Translations under genes and position numbers: made by a program
The notes under the pieces: model-generated
Told to the model about the DNA's origin: nothing
Databases searched by the model: none
What the model saw: the letters and a program-made list of their open reading frames with translations, nothing else
From: Chitinophagales bacterium
GTDB taxonomy: Bacteria; Bacteroidota; Bacteroidia; Chitinophagales; UBA2359
Direction: 5' to 3'
Assembly: GCA_041392475.1 (NCBI GenBank)
Contig: JAWKLZ010000002.1
Span: 186,001-250,000 of the forward strand
Length of the DNA stretch: 64,000 nt
Shown: in pieces, positions 8,958 through 18,755 of the stretch
How positions within the stretch are numbered: the stretch's first letter is position 1
How the letters are laid out: every line of letters starts with the position of its first letter

Positions 8958-10412
8958 TTATTTTTTCTTAGCCTTAGGAAATTTCTTTCCATCAGGTGAA
9001 CCCACACGAATCATTGCACAACGGAAACCAACCCAACTAGCAGCTTGATCTTCATCCATATAGCGACGTGTTCCAGGGGTCAACCAGTAAGCGACATCTT
9101 TCCAAGAACCACCTTTGATTACCCGCGATTTATCACTGATCAAAGTAGTAGTATTGGTTTCGTAACCTACTGCCGAATCATCATCACCATCACGGTAGTT
9201 GATTACATTGGCTTTGCGGAAGTTGGTGCGATTGCCAATTTCGTCTTCGGTCAATTCACGGTATTTGATTCTACCCAAGCTATCCTTAGGAGCGATACGA
9301 CCTTCTTCATCTTTTTCCATGGTTTTGAAAACGTTACCACGGAAAGCATTGAAGTCTTGAGCGTCTGTAGAAGTCATCGCACGATACACGTCCAATGTCC
9401 ACTCACTCACATTACCTGCCATATTGTACAATCCAAAATCATTGGCAATGTAGCTTTTTACAGGGGCAGTAATCTCTGCATTGTCGTTCAATTTACCTGC
9501 AATACCCATGTAGTCACCACGTCCTCTTTTGAAGTTGGCGAGGATATCACCATGCCATTTACCATGTTCGCCATAGCGTACTCCGCTACCTTTCCATGGA
9601 TAAATTTTACGGTCAGTGAATCGCTCTTCATTTCCTTCTGCAATCTGGCCCAATGCAGCATATTCCCACTCCGCCTCAGTCGGTAAGCGATAGTCAGGCA
9701 ACAAAATACCATCATCGAAACGAACAGAGCGTGTTTCAGCACCATTTGGATCGTGGTTTTTGATTCCTTTGTTTACCACACCTTCATACTGACCTAATAG
9801 GTAAGCATCTGTAGAAAAGTGTTCTGCACCATACTGATTAGGGTCTTGATCCAAGATACCTTCTTCAATCAAAAGCATTTCGTTTACACGGTCAGAACGC
9901 CATTTGCAAAATTCATTCGCTTGTAACCAACTTACACCTACTACGGGGTAATTGTTGTAAGCAGGGTGACGGAAATAATTTTCTACGAAAGGTTCATTGT
10001 AAGCCAATTCTTCCAACCAAACCAAGGTATCAGGTACTGCTTTTTGGTACAACTCTGGATAAGTATCTCCAAAAAGTCGCTCCAACCAGTACAGGTATTC
10101 CCGATAGTCCACATTTGTCACTTCCGATTCATCCATATAAAAAGAAGAAACGGTTACACGGTGAGGAGTAGCATGGTAGTCGTATAAAACGTCTTCTTCC
10201 ACACTTCCCATAGTAAAAGTACCACCAGGTACCAACACTAATCCTGGGCCTGTCTTTTGTTCTTTCTCTTCAGCTACGTAGAATCCACCCCATTCAGGGT
10301 CATTGTATTCCCATCCCGTAGCAGAAGATTTTTGTTTTTTGCTACATGAGTACATTCCCATGATAGCAAGGAGTAACACAAATTGTCCGGCAAGTCTAAA
10401 AAGCCTATTCAT
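8958..10412 (-). CDS. gldJ: Gliding motility / type IX secretion lipoprotein GldJ
   Basis: 484 residues. Signal peptide with lipobox (MGMYSCSKK), then a formylglycine-generating-enzyme (SUMF1/FGE-sulfatase)-like fold: 'GPGLVLVPGGTFTMGS', 'YMDESEVTNVDYREYLYWL', 'DYRLPTEAEWEYAALG', 'YNMAGNVSEW' and 'VIKGGSWKD' towards the end. The opening TGWEYNDPEWGGFYV and the VDYREYLYWL stretch fit GldJ rather than its relative GldK/PorK, as I recall those families. GldJ is a lipoprotein needed for gliding and for stability of the other Gld proteins. The setting supports the call: in flavobacteria gldJ lies next to porU and porV, and both are here within 7 kb. It ends in a terminator and follows the PorP/SprF-like gene by 99 bp on the same strand. 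Confidence 0.88.
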   Translation of the reverse strand: MNRLFRLAGQFVLLLAIMGMYSCSKKQKSSATGWEYNDPEWGGFYVAEEKEQKTGPGLVLVPGGTFTMGSVEEDVLYDYHATPHRVTVSSFYMDESEVTNVDYREYLYWLERLFGDTYPELYQKAVPDTLVWLEELAYNEPFVENYFRHPAYNNYPVVGVSWLQANEFCKWRSDRVNEMLLIEEGILDQDPNQYGAEHFSTDAYLLGQYEGVVNKGIKNHDPNGAETRSVRFDDGILLPDYRLPTEAEWEYAALGQIAEGNEERFTDRKIYPWKGSGVRYGEHGKWHGDILANFKRGRGDYMGIAGKLNDNAEITAPVKSYIANDFGLYNMAGNVSEWTLDVYRAMTSTDAQDFNAFRGNVFKTMEKDEEGRIAPKDSLGRIKYRELTEDEIGNRTNFRKANVINYRDGDDDSAVGYETNTTTLISDKSRVIKGGSWKDVAYWLTPGTRRYMDEDQAASWVGFRCAMIRVGSPDGKKFPKAKKK

Positions 10413-10511
10413 CCTTATACCAATTTTTTAATGATGATTGATAATAAATTTCTTAAATCGTATCTTTATCCAATAAAGCAAGCAAAAATAAAATAATTTT
10501 CCATTACTTTT

Positions 10512-11612
10512 CTACTTTAACATTTCTGGGCACTCTGCTGCCTTTCTCAATCTGTTTTGCCTATTGGCATCCCAAGTCTTTCCAAAATCAAAAATAACAG
10601 AAAATTCATGGGCATTTGCTGGTGTTCCAAGGTTAGAAACGTTAAAATCATGACTATAGCCAATCTTAAATATTCCTGTTTTGAGTCCCAACAACATTAT
10701 TAACGCATCTGCATTACTTATAGTATGCCTATACCAAAGTCCTCCAAATATTGCTCCTTGTCCGACATAAGCACCTACATTGAGTTGATTAAATTTGGCT
10801 TGGTGGACAAACAAAGCATTGGGGCTAACATAAAACTGCTCTCTACTTTGTGACTTGGGGCCCAAATACATTACATATCCTGCATTTAGGGCAACTCTCA
10901 CTGACAAATGATTGTCTGAATCGTCAAAATCAGTGAAAGAGGTTTCGGGTTGAGTGATGTGTTTTGCAGATAATCCGAATATGAAATTTTCAGTAAAACC
11001 CGTCATTCCTACGGCAAAATCCAGTTTGGTCAAACTTGTACGAGCAGGTGTATCTTCTAAAGTCGGGATAATCGCTGCTCCTGTTGAAGGATTGATCATA
11101 TCACCAAAAACCAATTCTCCCCAATTGATAGACTGATTAAATACTCCAAAAGAAAGTCCAGCTTTCATGGTCATGGAGCTATTCAACTGCAATTGATAGG
11201 CATATAAAGCACTCACTCCGTAAGTATTAAACAAGCCTTGACCCGCTCTATCTCCTACCAACAACAAGCCTATACTGCTATTTTGTTTGTAAAAATGTTG
11301 ATCGTAAGCGAGGGCCATTGTCACAAAGGCATCTCCAAAATCGGGCATCTGCAGGCGATAGTTCAAGCCTACCCTTGCTTCATTGGTGAAACCAATCATG
11401 GAAGGATTGAGGTAAGCAGGTGCCGCATAAAACTGGCTAAATTCTGCATCTTGTGCTTGCACATTCACTGCCATTACCGCCCATAAAAGGAACGAGTAGA
11501 ATATTTTAAGAAAATCATTTCCTACATTGAAGTTCAAAAATCTCTTGACATAAACACCTACACGATGGAACTTCAATGGGTATAGTATTTTTGAATTTTC
11601 TCTAATGCTCAT
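10512..11612 (-). CDS. PorP/SprF family type IX secretion outer-membrane protein
   Basis: 366 residues. After a long N-terminus with a hydrophobic stretch (about residues 35-53, ending NVQAQ), the mature protein begins with the family signature 'DAEFSQFYAAPAYLNPSMIG' and continues as a beta-barrel-like sequence ('IGLLLVGDRAGQGLFNTYGV', 'GLSAKHITQPE', 'KIGYSHDFNVSNLG'). PorP/SprF proteins are outer-membrane parts of the T9SS; specialised copies anchor particular substrates such as gliding adhesins. The ATG at 11612 is the only ATG that includes the signal sequence, though a GTG/TTG inside the first 35 residues could be the real start. It is divergent from porU and upstream of gldJ on the same strand. 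Confidence 0.88.
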   Translation of the reverse strand: MSIRENSKILYPLKFHRVGVYVKRFLNFNVGNDFLKIFYSFLLWAVMAVNVQAQDAEFSQFYAAPAYLNPSMIGFTNEARVGLNYRLQMPDFGDAFVTMALAYDQHFYKQNSSIGLLLVGDRAGQGLFNTYGVSALYAYQLQLNSSMTMKAGLSFGVFNQSINWGELVFGDMINPSTGAAIIPTLEDTPARTSLTKLDFAVGMTGFTENFIFGLSAKHITQPETSFTDFDDSDNHLSVRVALNAGYVMYLGPKSQSREQFYVSPNALFVHQAKFNQLNVGAYVGQGAIFGGLWYRHTISNADALIMLLGLKTGIFKIGYSHDFNVSNLGTPANAHEFSVIFDFGKTWDANRQNRLRKAAECPEMLK

Positions 11613-11730
11613 ATTAACTCAAAAAATTCAGTGATAAACGCTGCAACAATTACTTGCATTTGGGTTTGTATTGTTTTTGTATTAGAAAGCAAGTAACTGA
11701 TAGTGAAGAAATCTTGCGTTTCAAATTTCA

Positions 11731-11762
11731 CAAAAGTAACCTATCTGTCTCGCTTACAACAA
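11731..11762 (-). promoter_or_regulatory. Candidate Bacteroidota promoter for the porP-like gene
   Basis: On the minus strand a TACTTTTG box (11731-11738) matches the -7 consensus TAnnTTTG, with a TTG (11757-11759) 18 bp further upstream at the -33 position. The distance to the start codon at 11612 is about 120 bp. Confidence 0.45.
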
Positions 11763-11785
11763 AAAAAAGGTTTACTTTCTATTAC

Positions 11786-11814
11786 TTTTGGCAAAAGCCA
11801 ACGTTTTATGTTTG
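11786..11814 (+). promoter_or_regulatory. Candidate Bacteroidota promoter for porU
   Basis: TATGTTTG (11807-11814) matches the -7 consensus, with TTTTG at 11786-11790 leaving a 16-bp gap, slightly short for the -33 box. It lies about 105 bp before the porU start, in the divergent region shared with the porP-like promoter. Confidence 0.4.
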
Positions 11815-11918
11815 TAAATCGTTATTACCTTTTAAGGAACGGTAGATACTTCTTTTCATTGTAATTTCGATTTCCAATTTCAGTTTTAAATTTTTGTAGT
11901 TCGCAAAAGTAACACATT

Positions 11919-14900
11919 ATGTATAAAAAAACATCACTCTTGCTATTCACTTTGTTGTCTATCGTCAGTTTGTATGCACAATCTACACTCGAAAACTCAA
12001 TAGAAATTCAATGGAGTGAACAAACTATTGTCGAAGATACTTCTTTTGGTGTAGAAACTTCAAAAGCTGCAAACTTCAAAGATGCAGTTTTTCAATTGGA
12101 GGAGCATACACTGCCTATTTTTGTCGAAAGTTTTCCGATTGCAGAAAGTGAACAGGTAACGGCTGTTCTTAAAAATTCTGTTTTTGAACCCATTACACTC
12201 CCAAAAGTACTGAATATTAACGACCATATTTCCAACGAAATTACCCTCTCCACCTATCTTGCACATGATCGCAAGCAAACAATGGCGGTAGTTTCTTTTA
12301 TTCCTATTCGCCAAAATAAGGCTACTGGCAAGTACGAAAAACTCATCAGTGCCGATATAATCCTGCAATACACGCCCATTGCAGGTCAAAATAGCCGCCA
12401 AAAAGCAAGGACTTATACCAGCAATTCAGTGTTGAACCAAGGTGATTTCTATAAATTTGAAGTGACCAATACGGGTATTCACAAAATAGATTTCAATTTC
12501 ATTAGAGAATTGGGCTTTGCAGGAAATATTGCGATCAAGAATATTCGTGTGTATGGCAATGGTGGTGGGATGCTACCTGAATTAGCTGGTGCAGAGCGCA
12601 TTGACGATTTACTCGAAAACGCCATTGAAGTAGTGGATAACAACAACAATGGTCAATTAGATGACCAAGATTACATCTTGTTTTATGCCGAAGGGCCTAA
12701 TCAATGGAAGTACAATAAAAATTCTCAACGATTCGAACATGCTGTTCATGCCTATGCAACATCCAACACTTATTTTTTGAATTTTGATTTGGGGGTGGGC
12801 AAAAGAGTGGCATTGCAGGGAAATGCTGCAACGCCTACTGTTGAAGTAAATACTTTTGATGACTACGCTTTTCACGAAACCGAATCACAACACCTCAATC
12901 TGAGTGGGCGAATTTGGTATGGAGAGATTTTAAAAAGTACAGACCCAATGAATTTTGTTTTTGACCAATTCAAAAATCTCGACCCTAATATTCCTGCCTA
13001 TGTCGAAACCCGTGTGGCTTCTCGTTCTACTGCAACAACCAATACGATCAGTGTGAGGGCAAATGGACAGCCAATTTATACGCATAGTATGACAAAAGTA
13101 GGTGGTGAACAAACAGATGATTATGCCCGTGCTTCTACACTAAACGGTGATTTTGAAGCTAATGACGATGCTATCACAGTAAGTCTACAATACAGTCGCA
13201 ATGATATTGATGCAACAGGTTGGTTGGATTACATAGCCTTGAACGTGCGCCGAAAGCTTATTTTTGGTGGTGGACAAATGAATTTTAGAGATGCTCAATC
13301 GGTATCAAACAATGGTGTGGCAAAGTTTATGGTTGGGGGGTTGACAGATGCTACAAAAATTTGGGAGGTGACAGATTTGGGAAATGTTCAGAAAATGACC
13401 TTGACGAAAACAGGAAGCAACCATACGTTTGTAAACAATACAAATGAACTGCGAGAATACATTGCTTTTGATGGTACGCAATATTTCACTCCTTCAAAGG
13501 CGGTTGGCAAAATCGCTCGACAAAACCTGCATACAGCAGATGTTCCTGACATGATTTTGATTACCCATCCTTACTTTCTGGAAGAAGCAAACCGATTGGC
13601 GGATTTTCGATTGACCAACGATGGATTGGATGTAAAAGTGGTGCTGATTGAAGAAGTTTACAACGAATTTTCGTCTGGAACGCCTGATATTACTGCTATT
13701 CGTGATTACATGAAAATGTATTATGACCGAGCAGATAATGGTGGCGAAGTGGTGAAATACCTACTATTGTTTGGTGATGCTTCTTTTGACTACAAAGGCA
13801 TTTTACCAGGGGAGGACCACAATTTTGTACCTACCTACGAAACACCAACCTCTATTCAATCTTTGAATACCTACTGCAGTGATGATTATTTTGCATTTTT
13901 GGACGACAATGAGGGGAGCAATATCAACAGCATCGAACACCGCTTGGACATTGGAGTGGGTCGACTGCCGATTTCTACCCAAACCGATGCTAAGGCTGTG
14001 GTGGACAAGTTGATACATTATGCCAGCAACAGTTCACTCGGTGAGTGGCGCAATGTCTTGACATTCATTGCAGATGATGAGGACAACAACCGACACTTCA
14101 AAGATGCAGAAAGTCATACGGCATTGATACAGGACTCTTTCCCCGAATACTTGATTGACAAGATTTATTTGGATGCCTTTGAACAAGTCGCTACTCCTGG
14201 AGGTGGTCGTTATCCAGGAGTCAATACGGCTATCAATACCCGTGTCTTCAATGGTTCTTTGGTGATGAACTATGTAGGGCATGGTAGCGAAGAAAGTTGG
14301 GCGCATGAAAGAATTTTGGGAGTCAACGATATTACTAATTGGAACAATCTGGATAAAATGCCTTTTTTCATCACTGCAACTTGTAGTTTCAGCCGTTTTG
14401 ATGATCCTGCTCGGGTTTCAGCAGGTGAGGAAACAGTTTTATCTCCCAAAGGTGGGTCTATTGCCATCATGACCACAACACGAGTAGTATTGGCAAACTC
14501 GAATATGCAATTGAACGAAGATTTTTTACGCTTTTTATTCAAACCTATCAACGGGGAAATGCCTCGCATTGGAGAAATTGCTCGATTGGCTAAAAATGAT
14601 GCTGCAAATACAGGAAAAAACAACCGAAAGTTTGGACTTTTGGGAGACCCTTCTCTTCGATTGGCTTACCCTTATTATGATGTGGTGACAACCTCTATTT
14701 CTACACAAGAATTGAGTGAAACAGCAGATACACTAAAAGCATTAACACACGTAACTGTGACAGGAGAAGTGGTCGGTAAAAATGGCGAACTACTTGAATC
14801 CTTCAATGGAGTGGTCTATCCAACGATTTATGATAAAATGATACACTTGAAAACACTTGGACAGGATGCGAGAAGTGAAGTGGCGGATTTTGACCTTCGC

Positions 14901-15755
14901 AAAAGTGTGATTTTCAAAGGGCGAGCGAGTGCCGTTAATGGAAAATTTAGTTTTTCTTTTGTCATGCCAAAAGACATTTCTTATCAGTTTGGTCAGGGTA
15001 GAATTAGTTATTATGCTGAAGATGGTACAATTGATGCGAATGGCTACAATGACGAGATTGTGATTGGAGGGATTGATGATGAAGACATTACACAAGACAA
15101 CGAAGGCCCAGAAGTGCAGGTTTTTATGAATGATGACCGTTTTATTTCAGGTGGGATGACAAGTCCCAACCCTGTTTTATTTGTCAAATTGAAGGACGAA
15201 AGTGGTATCAATACAGTCAGTACGGGTATTGGACATGACATTACGGGTTTGCTAAATGAACAAACGGCGAATACATTGGTGCTTAACGAACACTACAAAG
15301 CAACTTTGGATAGCTATCAAGAGGGTTTTATTTATTACCCCTTGTCCAACTTGGAGCCAGGTCTGCATCAAATTGAAGTGAAGGCTTGGGATGTTTACAA
15401 CAATTCGGGCAAAGGTTTTACCGAATTTATTGTAGCAGAATCAGCAACGCTTGCTTTGGACGCAGTGCTGAACTATCCAAATCCTGTGATTGACGAAACG
15501 GCTTTCTTGTTTGAACACAATCGGGCAGGTGAGGCATTGCAGGTAGAAATCAATATTTACACCACGGCTGGAAGCTTGGTTCGATCGCTGGGTCAAACGA
15601 TTGATGCTACGGGTTTTCGCTCTGAAGTGGAATGGGATGGTTTGGATAGTGGTGGCCAAGCATTGAGTACAGGAATGTATTTTTATGAGGTGAAAGTGAC
15701 GGATTCAAACAATACAACTGTTCGCAAACATGAGCAGTTGGTAATTTTGAAGTAG
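11919..15755 (+). CDS. porU: Type IX secretion system sortase PorU
   Basis: 1278 residues. A C25 (gingipain-type) cysteine protease that removes the C-terminal sorting domain of T9SS cargo and attaches the cargo to anionic lipopolysaccharide at the cell surface. Signal peptide ends about SLYAQS. The peptidase core holds the probable catalytic His788 (MNYVGHGSEESW) and Cys822 (TATCSFSRFDDP), with 'KGGSIAIMTTTRVV' after it, the usual C25 order. The N-terminal 450 residues are the long beta-rich prodomain-like region of PorU, and the last 90 residues form a FlgD-like/sorting-type Ig domain (LNYPNPVIDE... SGGQALSTGMYFYEV). It is followed by its own terminator, then porV. This enzyme would process the sorting-domain proteins found elsewhere in the window. 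Confidence 0.95.
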   Translation: MYKKTSLLLFTLLSIVSLYAQSTLENSIEIQWSEQTIVEDTSFGVETSKAANFKDAVFQLEEHTLPIFVESFPIAESEQVTAVLKNSVFEPITLPKVLNINDHISNEITLSTYLAHDRKQTMAVVSFIPIRQNKATGKYEKLISADIILQYTPIAGQNSRQKARTYTSNSVLNQGDFYKFEVTNTGIHKIDFNFIRELGFAGNIAIKNIRVYGNGGGMLPELAGAERIDDLLENAIEVVDNNNNGQLDDQDYILFYAEGPNQWKYNKNSQRFEHAVHAYATSNTYFLNFDLGVGKRVALQGNAATPTVEVNTFDDYAFHETESQHLNLSGRIWYGEILKSTDPMNFVFDQFKNLDPNIPAYVETRVASRSTATTNTISVRANGQPIYTHSMTKVGGEQTDDYARASTLNGDFEANDDAITVSLQYSRNDIDATGWLDYIALNVRRKLIFGGGQMNFRDAQSVSNNGVAKFMVGGLTDATKIWEVTDLGNVQKMTLTKTGSNHTFVNNTNELREYIAFDGTQYFTPSKAVGKIARQNLHTADVPDMILITHPYFLEEANRLADFRLTNDGLDVKVVLIEEVYNEFSSGTPDITAIRDYMKMYYDRADNGGEVVKYLLLFGDASFDYKGILPGEDHNFVPTYETPTSIQSLNTYCSDDYFAFLDDNEGSNINSIEHRLDIGVGRLPISTQTDAKAVVDKLIHYASNSSLGEWRNVLTFIADDEDNNRHFKDAESHTALIQDSFPEYLIDKIYLDAFEQVATPGGGRYPGVNTAINTRVFNGSLVMNYVGHGSEESWAHERILGVNDITNWNNLDKMPFFITATCSFSRFDDPARVSAGEETVLSPKGGSIAIMTTTRVVLANSNMQLNEDFLRFLFKPINGEMPRIGEIARLAKNDAANTGKNNRKFGLLGDPSLRLAYPYYDVVTTSISTQELSETADTLKALTHVTVTGEVVGKNGELLESFNGVVYPTIYDKMIHLKTLGQDARSEVADFDLRKSVIFKGRASAVNGKFSFSFVMPKDISYQFGQGRISYYAEDGTIDANGYNDEIVIGGIDDEDITQDNEGPEVQVFMNDDRFISGGMTSPNPVLFVKLKDESGINTVSTGIGHDITGLLNEQTANTLVLNEHYKATLDSYQEGFIYYPLSNLEPGLHQIEVKAWDVYNNSGKGFTEFIVAESATLALDAVLNYPNPVIDETAFLFEHNRAGEALQVEINIYTTAGSLVRSLGQTIDATGFRSEVEWDGLDSGGQALSTGMYFYEVKVTDSNNTTVRKHEQLVILK

Positions 15756-15809
15756 CAACCCTTTTCAATTATCATCCGTTGGAAAGCATAGAAAAACATT
15801 TTTTTTACA

Positions 15810-15845
15810 TAAATCCCTTCAAAATAGACGAAGGGATTTATTTTT
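15810..15845 (+). terminator. Terminator after porU
   Basis: TAAATCCCTTC and GAAGGGATTTA form an 11-bp stem around a 9-nt loop, followed by TTTTT. It lies about 55 bp after the porU stop and suggests porV has its own promoter. Confidence 0.75.
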
Positions 15846-15915
15846 GGTACAGTTATAGCAAGGAGTAGAAGGTATAGGTGTTTTGATAAGGTTTATACAA
15901 GTCTTAAAAAAAGTG

Positions 15916-15923
15916 TAAATTTG
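15916..15923 (+). promoter_or_regulatory. Possible -7 box upstream of porV
   Basis: TAAATTTG fits TAnnTTTG and lies about 190 bp before the porV start. No -33 box at good spacing was found, so this is tentative. The rest of the 356-bp porU-porV gap holds only the porU terminator and AT-rich leader. Confidence 0.3.
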
Positions 15924-16111
15924 CAGATTCAAATTGATTTTTTCTGCCCTTAATTGAACCTATTACCGAATAAAAAAAGATTTATAAATTATTATTATTC
16001 TCCTAATTCTACCCCATTCTACGGCAATAAAAACAAGACTCAACAGTTATAAGTCTGAACAAACAATTAATTCCGTAACCAACTCTTTAGTTTAAATTAT
16101 AGTAAGGTATT

Positions 16112-17296
16112 ATGAAGCTAAATTTTTCATTTTCATTCATCATTATTGTTGTTTTGTGCATGATGACCAATTCTAACATTGCACTAGCACAAGGTACACA
16201 ACTTCCTGGGCCTGGCGTTACCAACGGGCAAGACGCACCCAATACAGTAGCTACGGCTATCCCCTTTTTGCGAATCAATCCAGATGGTAGAACAGGTGGT
16301 TTAGGAGAAGCAGGTATTGCGACTTCACCAGATGCAGGAGCATTGTACCACAACGCTTCTAAACTCGCTTTTGTAGAACAAGACATGAGTTTAGGGCTTA
16401 CCTATACTCCTTGGTTAACTCGCTTGGTAGACGATATTTTCTTAGCCTATCTTTCTGGTTACAAACGCATTGACGACCTTCAATCTATTGGAGTTTCTCT
16501 CCGTTATTTTTCCTTGGGTAACATCCAATTTACCGACATTGTAGGTGGTGATGCAGGAAACTACAATCCAAATGAATTTGCATTGGATTTGGGTTATGCT
16601 CGTAAACTTTCGGATAGAATGTCGGCAGGTATCACCTTGAAATACGGTCGTTCTGACTTGGCGAGAGGTCAAGAAATCAGCAGCGGCAACATTGTGAAAG
16701 CAGCAAACGTGGTAGCAGCAGATATTTCTGTTTACTACCAAAATCCTGATGCTACGTTCTTGGGCAATGAGGCTACTTTCTCTTGGGGTGCAGCGATTAC
16801 CAACATCGGTAATAAGGTATCTTATACCGAAGACCAAACCAGAGATTTTATTCCTATCAACTTGGGTATCGGTACAGCTATTGACATGCAAATGGATGAG
16901 TACAACAGTTTGATGTTCACTTTCGATGTCAATAAATTGATGGTACCTACTCCTGACCCTGATGATCCAACATTCGCACACCGTGAAAAAGGATTGTTGA
17001 GTGGTATGTTTGGCTCGTTTGGCGATGCTCCAGGTGGATTCAGCGAAGAAATACAAGAATTGATGTATTCTATCGGTGCTGAATATTGGTACAACGACCG
17101 CTTTGCAGTACGTGTGGGTCACTTCAATGAACACAAATTGAAAGGCAATCGCAAATACATCACTGCTGGTATTGGCTTGAAATACAGCGTTTTTGGATTG
17201 AACTTCTCTTACATCATTCCTGCTGGTAGCCAACCAAGTCCATTGGACAATACACTTCGTTTCCAATTGAATTTTGACTTTGGTGAAGAAGGGTAA
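16112..17296 (+). CDS. porV: Type IX secretion outer-membrane shuttle protein PorV
   Basis: 394 residues. A FadL-like beta-barrel of the outer membrane which carries cargo from the translocon to PorU. Signal peptide ends near NIALAQ. The conserved start of the mature protein is plain: 'PFLRINPDGRTGGLGEAGIA', then 'SPDAGALYHNASKLAF' and 'LGLTYTPWLTRLVDDIFLAY'. The end 'LRFQLNFDFG' fits a terminal barrel strand. Located directly after porU, as in flavobacteria, and followed by a strong terminator. Confidence 0.95.
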   Translation: MKLNFSFSFIIIVVLCMMTNSNIALAQGTQLPGPGVTNGQDAPNTVATAIPFLRINPDGRTGGLGEAGIATSPDAGALYHNASKLAFVEQDMSLGLTYTPWLTRLVDDIFLAYLSGYKRIDDLQSIGVSLRYFSLGNIQFTDIVGGDAGNYNPNEFALDLGYARKLSDRMSAGITLKYGRSDLARGQEISSGNIVKAANVVAADISVYYQNPDATFLGNEATFSWGAAITNIGNKVSYTEDQTRDFIPINLGIGTAIDMQMDEYNSLMFTFDVNKLMVPTPDPDDPTFAHREKGLLSGMFGSFGDAPGGFSEEIQELMYSIGAEYWYNDRFAVRVGHFNEHKLKGNRKYITAGIGLKYSVFGLNFSYIIPAGSQPSPLDNTLRFQLNFDFGEEG

Positions 17297-17352
17297 GAAC
17301 CAACTGACGAAAAATGGATGTATTGAATAACTTTGATACATTTGAATAAGGC

Positions 17353-17397
17353 AAAAAAAACCGCCCTCTCAAGGATTTTGAGAGGGCGGTTTTTTTT
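17353..17397 (+). terminator. Strong terminator after porV
   Basis: CCGCCCTCTCAA pairs perfectly with TTGAGAGGGCGG across a 5-nt loop, with runs of A before and T after, so it could work in both directions. It ends the porV transcript and isolates proA. Confidence 0.92.
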
Positions 17398-17505
17398 GGT
17401 TCAATCTTGTCCTACAACAGGTGACAACATAAAAAACCCACCCTATTTTCACACTATCCTCCACAGATTCTCTATTTTCGCCCTTCAAAAAAAACGAAAC
17501 CCCTT

Positions 17506-18699
17506 ATGCAAACCAACTTAAAAAACAAAGTCCTCAACACCATGGCTGCCCTCTTAGAAGCCAAGCGCAAAGCCATTTTGGACTGCAACCAAATAGACGT
17601 TAACAACTACAAGGGAAGCGACCAATCCATGTACGACCGTTTGATAGTCAATGACAAAAAAGTAGATGGTATGATTCAATCGGTGACGGAAGTGATGGAA
17701 AAATCCGACCCTGTTGGGCAGTTGTTGTCCGAGTTTCAACACGAAAACGGTTTGCAGATAGAAAACCGAACTTCTCCATTCGGTACGATTTTGATTATTT
17801 ACGAATCTCGTCCCGATGTGAGCATTGAAGCCGCAGCATTGGCGTTTAAAGCTGGAAATAGGATTTTATTGAAGGGAGGAAAAGAGGCCGTTCAGTCCAA
17901 TTTGAAGTTGGTGGAGATTTGGCATCAGGCATTGGAGGAGAATGGTTTGTCGAAAGATTGGGTAAAATACTTGCAATTTACCCGACCCGAAACACAGGCT
18001 TTTTTGAAGCAACCGACTGAGCCTGTTGATTTGATTGTGCCTAGAGGCGGCGAGGCTTTGATTGAATATGTGAAAACCCATTCTACTGCGCCTGTTTTGG
18101 TGAGCGGACGAGGCAACAATTTTTTGTATGTTCACGAAGATGCGGATGTGGAGCAATCATTGAAGGTAATCCTCAACGCAAAAACGGCAAAAATCAGTGC
18201 TTGCAATGCTTTGGATAAGGTTTTGATTTACAAAAATTTACCTGACTTCAATGCACGAGTACAAGAATTGGCAGCAGCTTTATTGCAGCACAAAGTAGCC
18301 GTCACCGTGGATAAAACGCTTTACAGTTTACTCGATGCTTCAACGGTTTCGCTCATTGATGACGAAGCAATATGGGCAGAAGAATTTTTGGCGATGAAAA
18401 TTGTGTTGGGGGCAGTAGATTCGATGGAAACTGCAATAGAAAAAATCAACCATTATTCGGGCAAACATTCGGTGGTAATCATGACCAAAAATAAAGCTAC
18501 TGCCCTTCAATTTATGACCGATATTGACGCAGCAGCCGTCTATCACAATGCTTCAACTAGATTTACGGATGGCGGGCAGTTTGGAATGGGGGCAGAGTTG
18601 GCGATTAGCACCGACAAACTGCACCATCGAGGTCCCTTGGGACTTTCGCAGTTGGTGACCAATAAATGGTTTGTGTTTGGGAGTGGGCAGGTGAGGTAG
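17506..18699 (+). CDS. proA: Glutamate-5-semialdehyde dehydrogenase (gamma-glutamyl phosphate reductase)
   Basis: 397 residues, normal for the family. Catalyses the NADPH-dependent reduction of gamma-glutamyl phosphate, the second step of proline synthesis. Visible signatures are 'IYESRPDVSIEAAALAFKAG' near residues 99-118, 'IVPRGGEALI' at 178-187 and the catalytic Cys233 in KISACNALDK, with 'HNASTRFTDGGQFGMGAE' towards the end. The partner proB is not adjacent here. It stands alone between the porV terminator and the convergent glpD; an ATG at 17506 gives the family's usual N-terminus. Confidence 0.95.
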   Translation: MQTNLKNKVLNTMAALLEAKRKAILDCNQIDVNNYKGSDQSMYDRLIVNDKKVDGMIQSVTEVMEKSDPVGQLLSEFQHENGLQIENRTSPFGTILIIYESRPDVSIEAAALAFKAGNRILLKGGKEAVQSNLKLVEIWHQALEENGLSKDWVKYLQFTRPETQAFLKQPTEPVDLIVPRGGEALIEYVKTHSTAPVLVSGRGNNFLYVHEDADVEQSLKVILNAKTAKISACNALDKVLIYKNLPDFNARVQELAAALLQHKVAVTVDKTLYSLLDASTVSLIDDEAIWAEEFLAMKIVLGAVDSMETAIEKINHYSGKHSVVIMTKNKATALQFMTDIDAAAVYHNASTRFTDGGQFGMGAELAISTDKLHHRGPLGLSQLVTNKWFVFGSGQVR

Positions 18700-18755
18700 T
18701 GATTGATTTTATGAAGGCTTACATGAACTCTGTACCTCCGTGATTTCGTGTTCCG

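Noticed and set aside
16442..17341. A 299-codon minus-strand open frame opposite porV
   Set aside because: porV is certain on the plus strand; the antisense frame has no recognisable domain.
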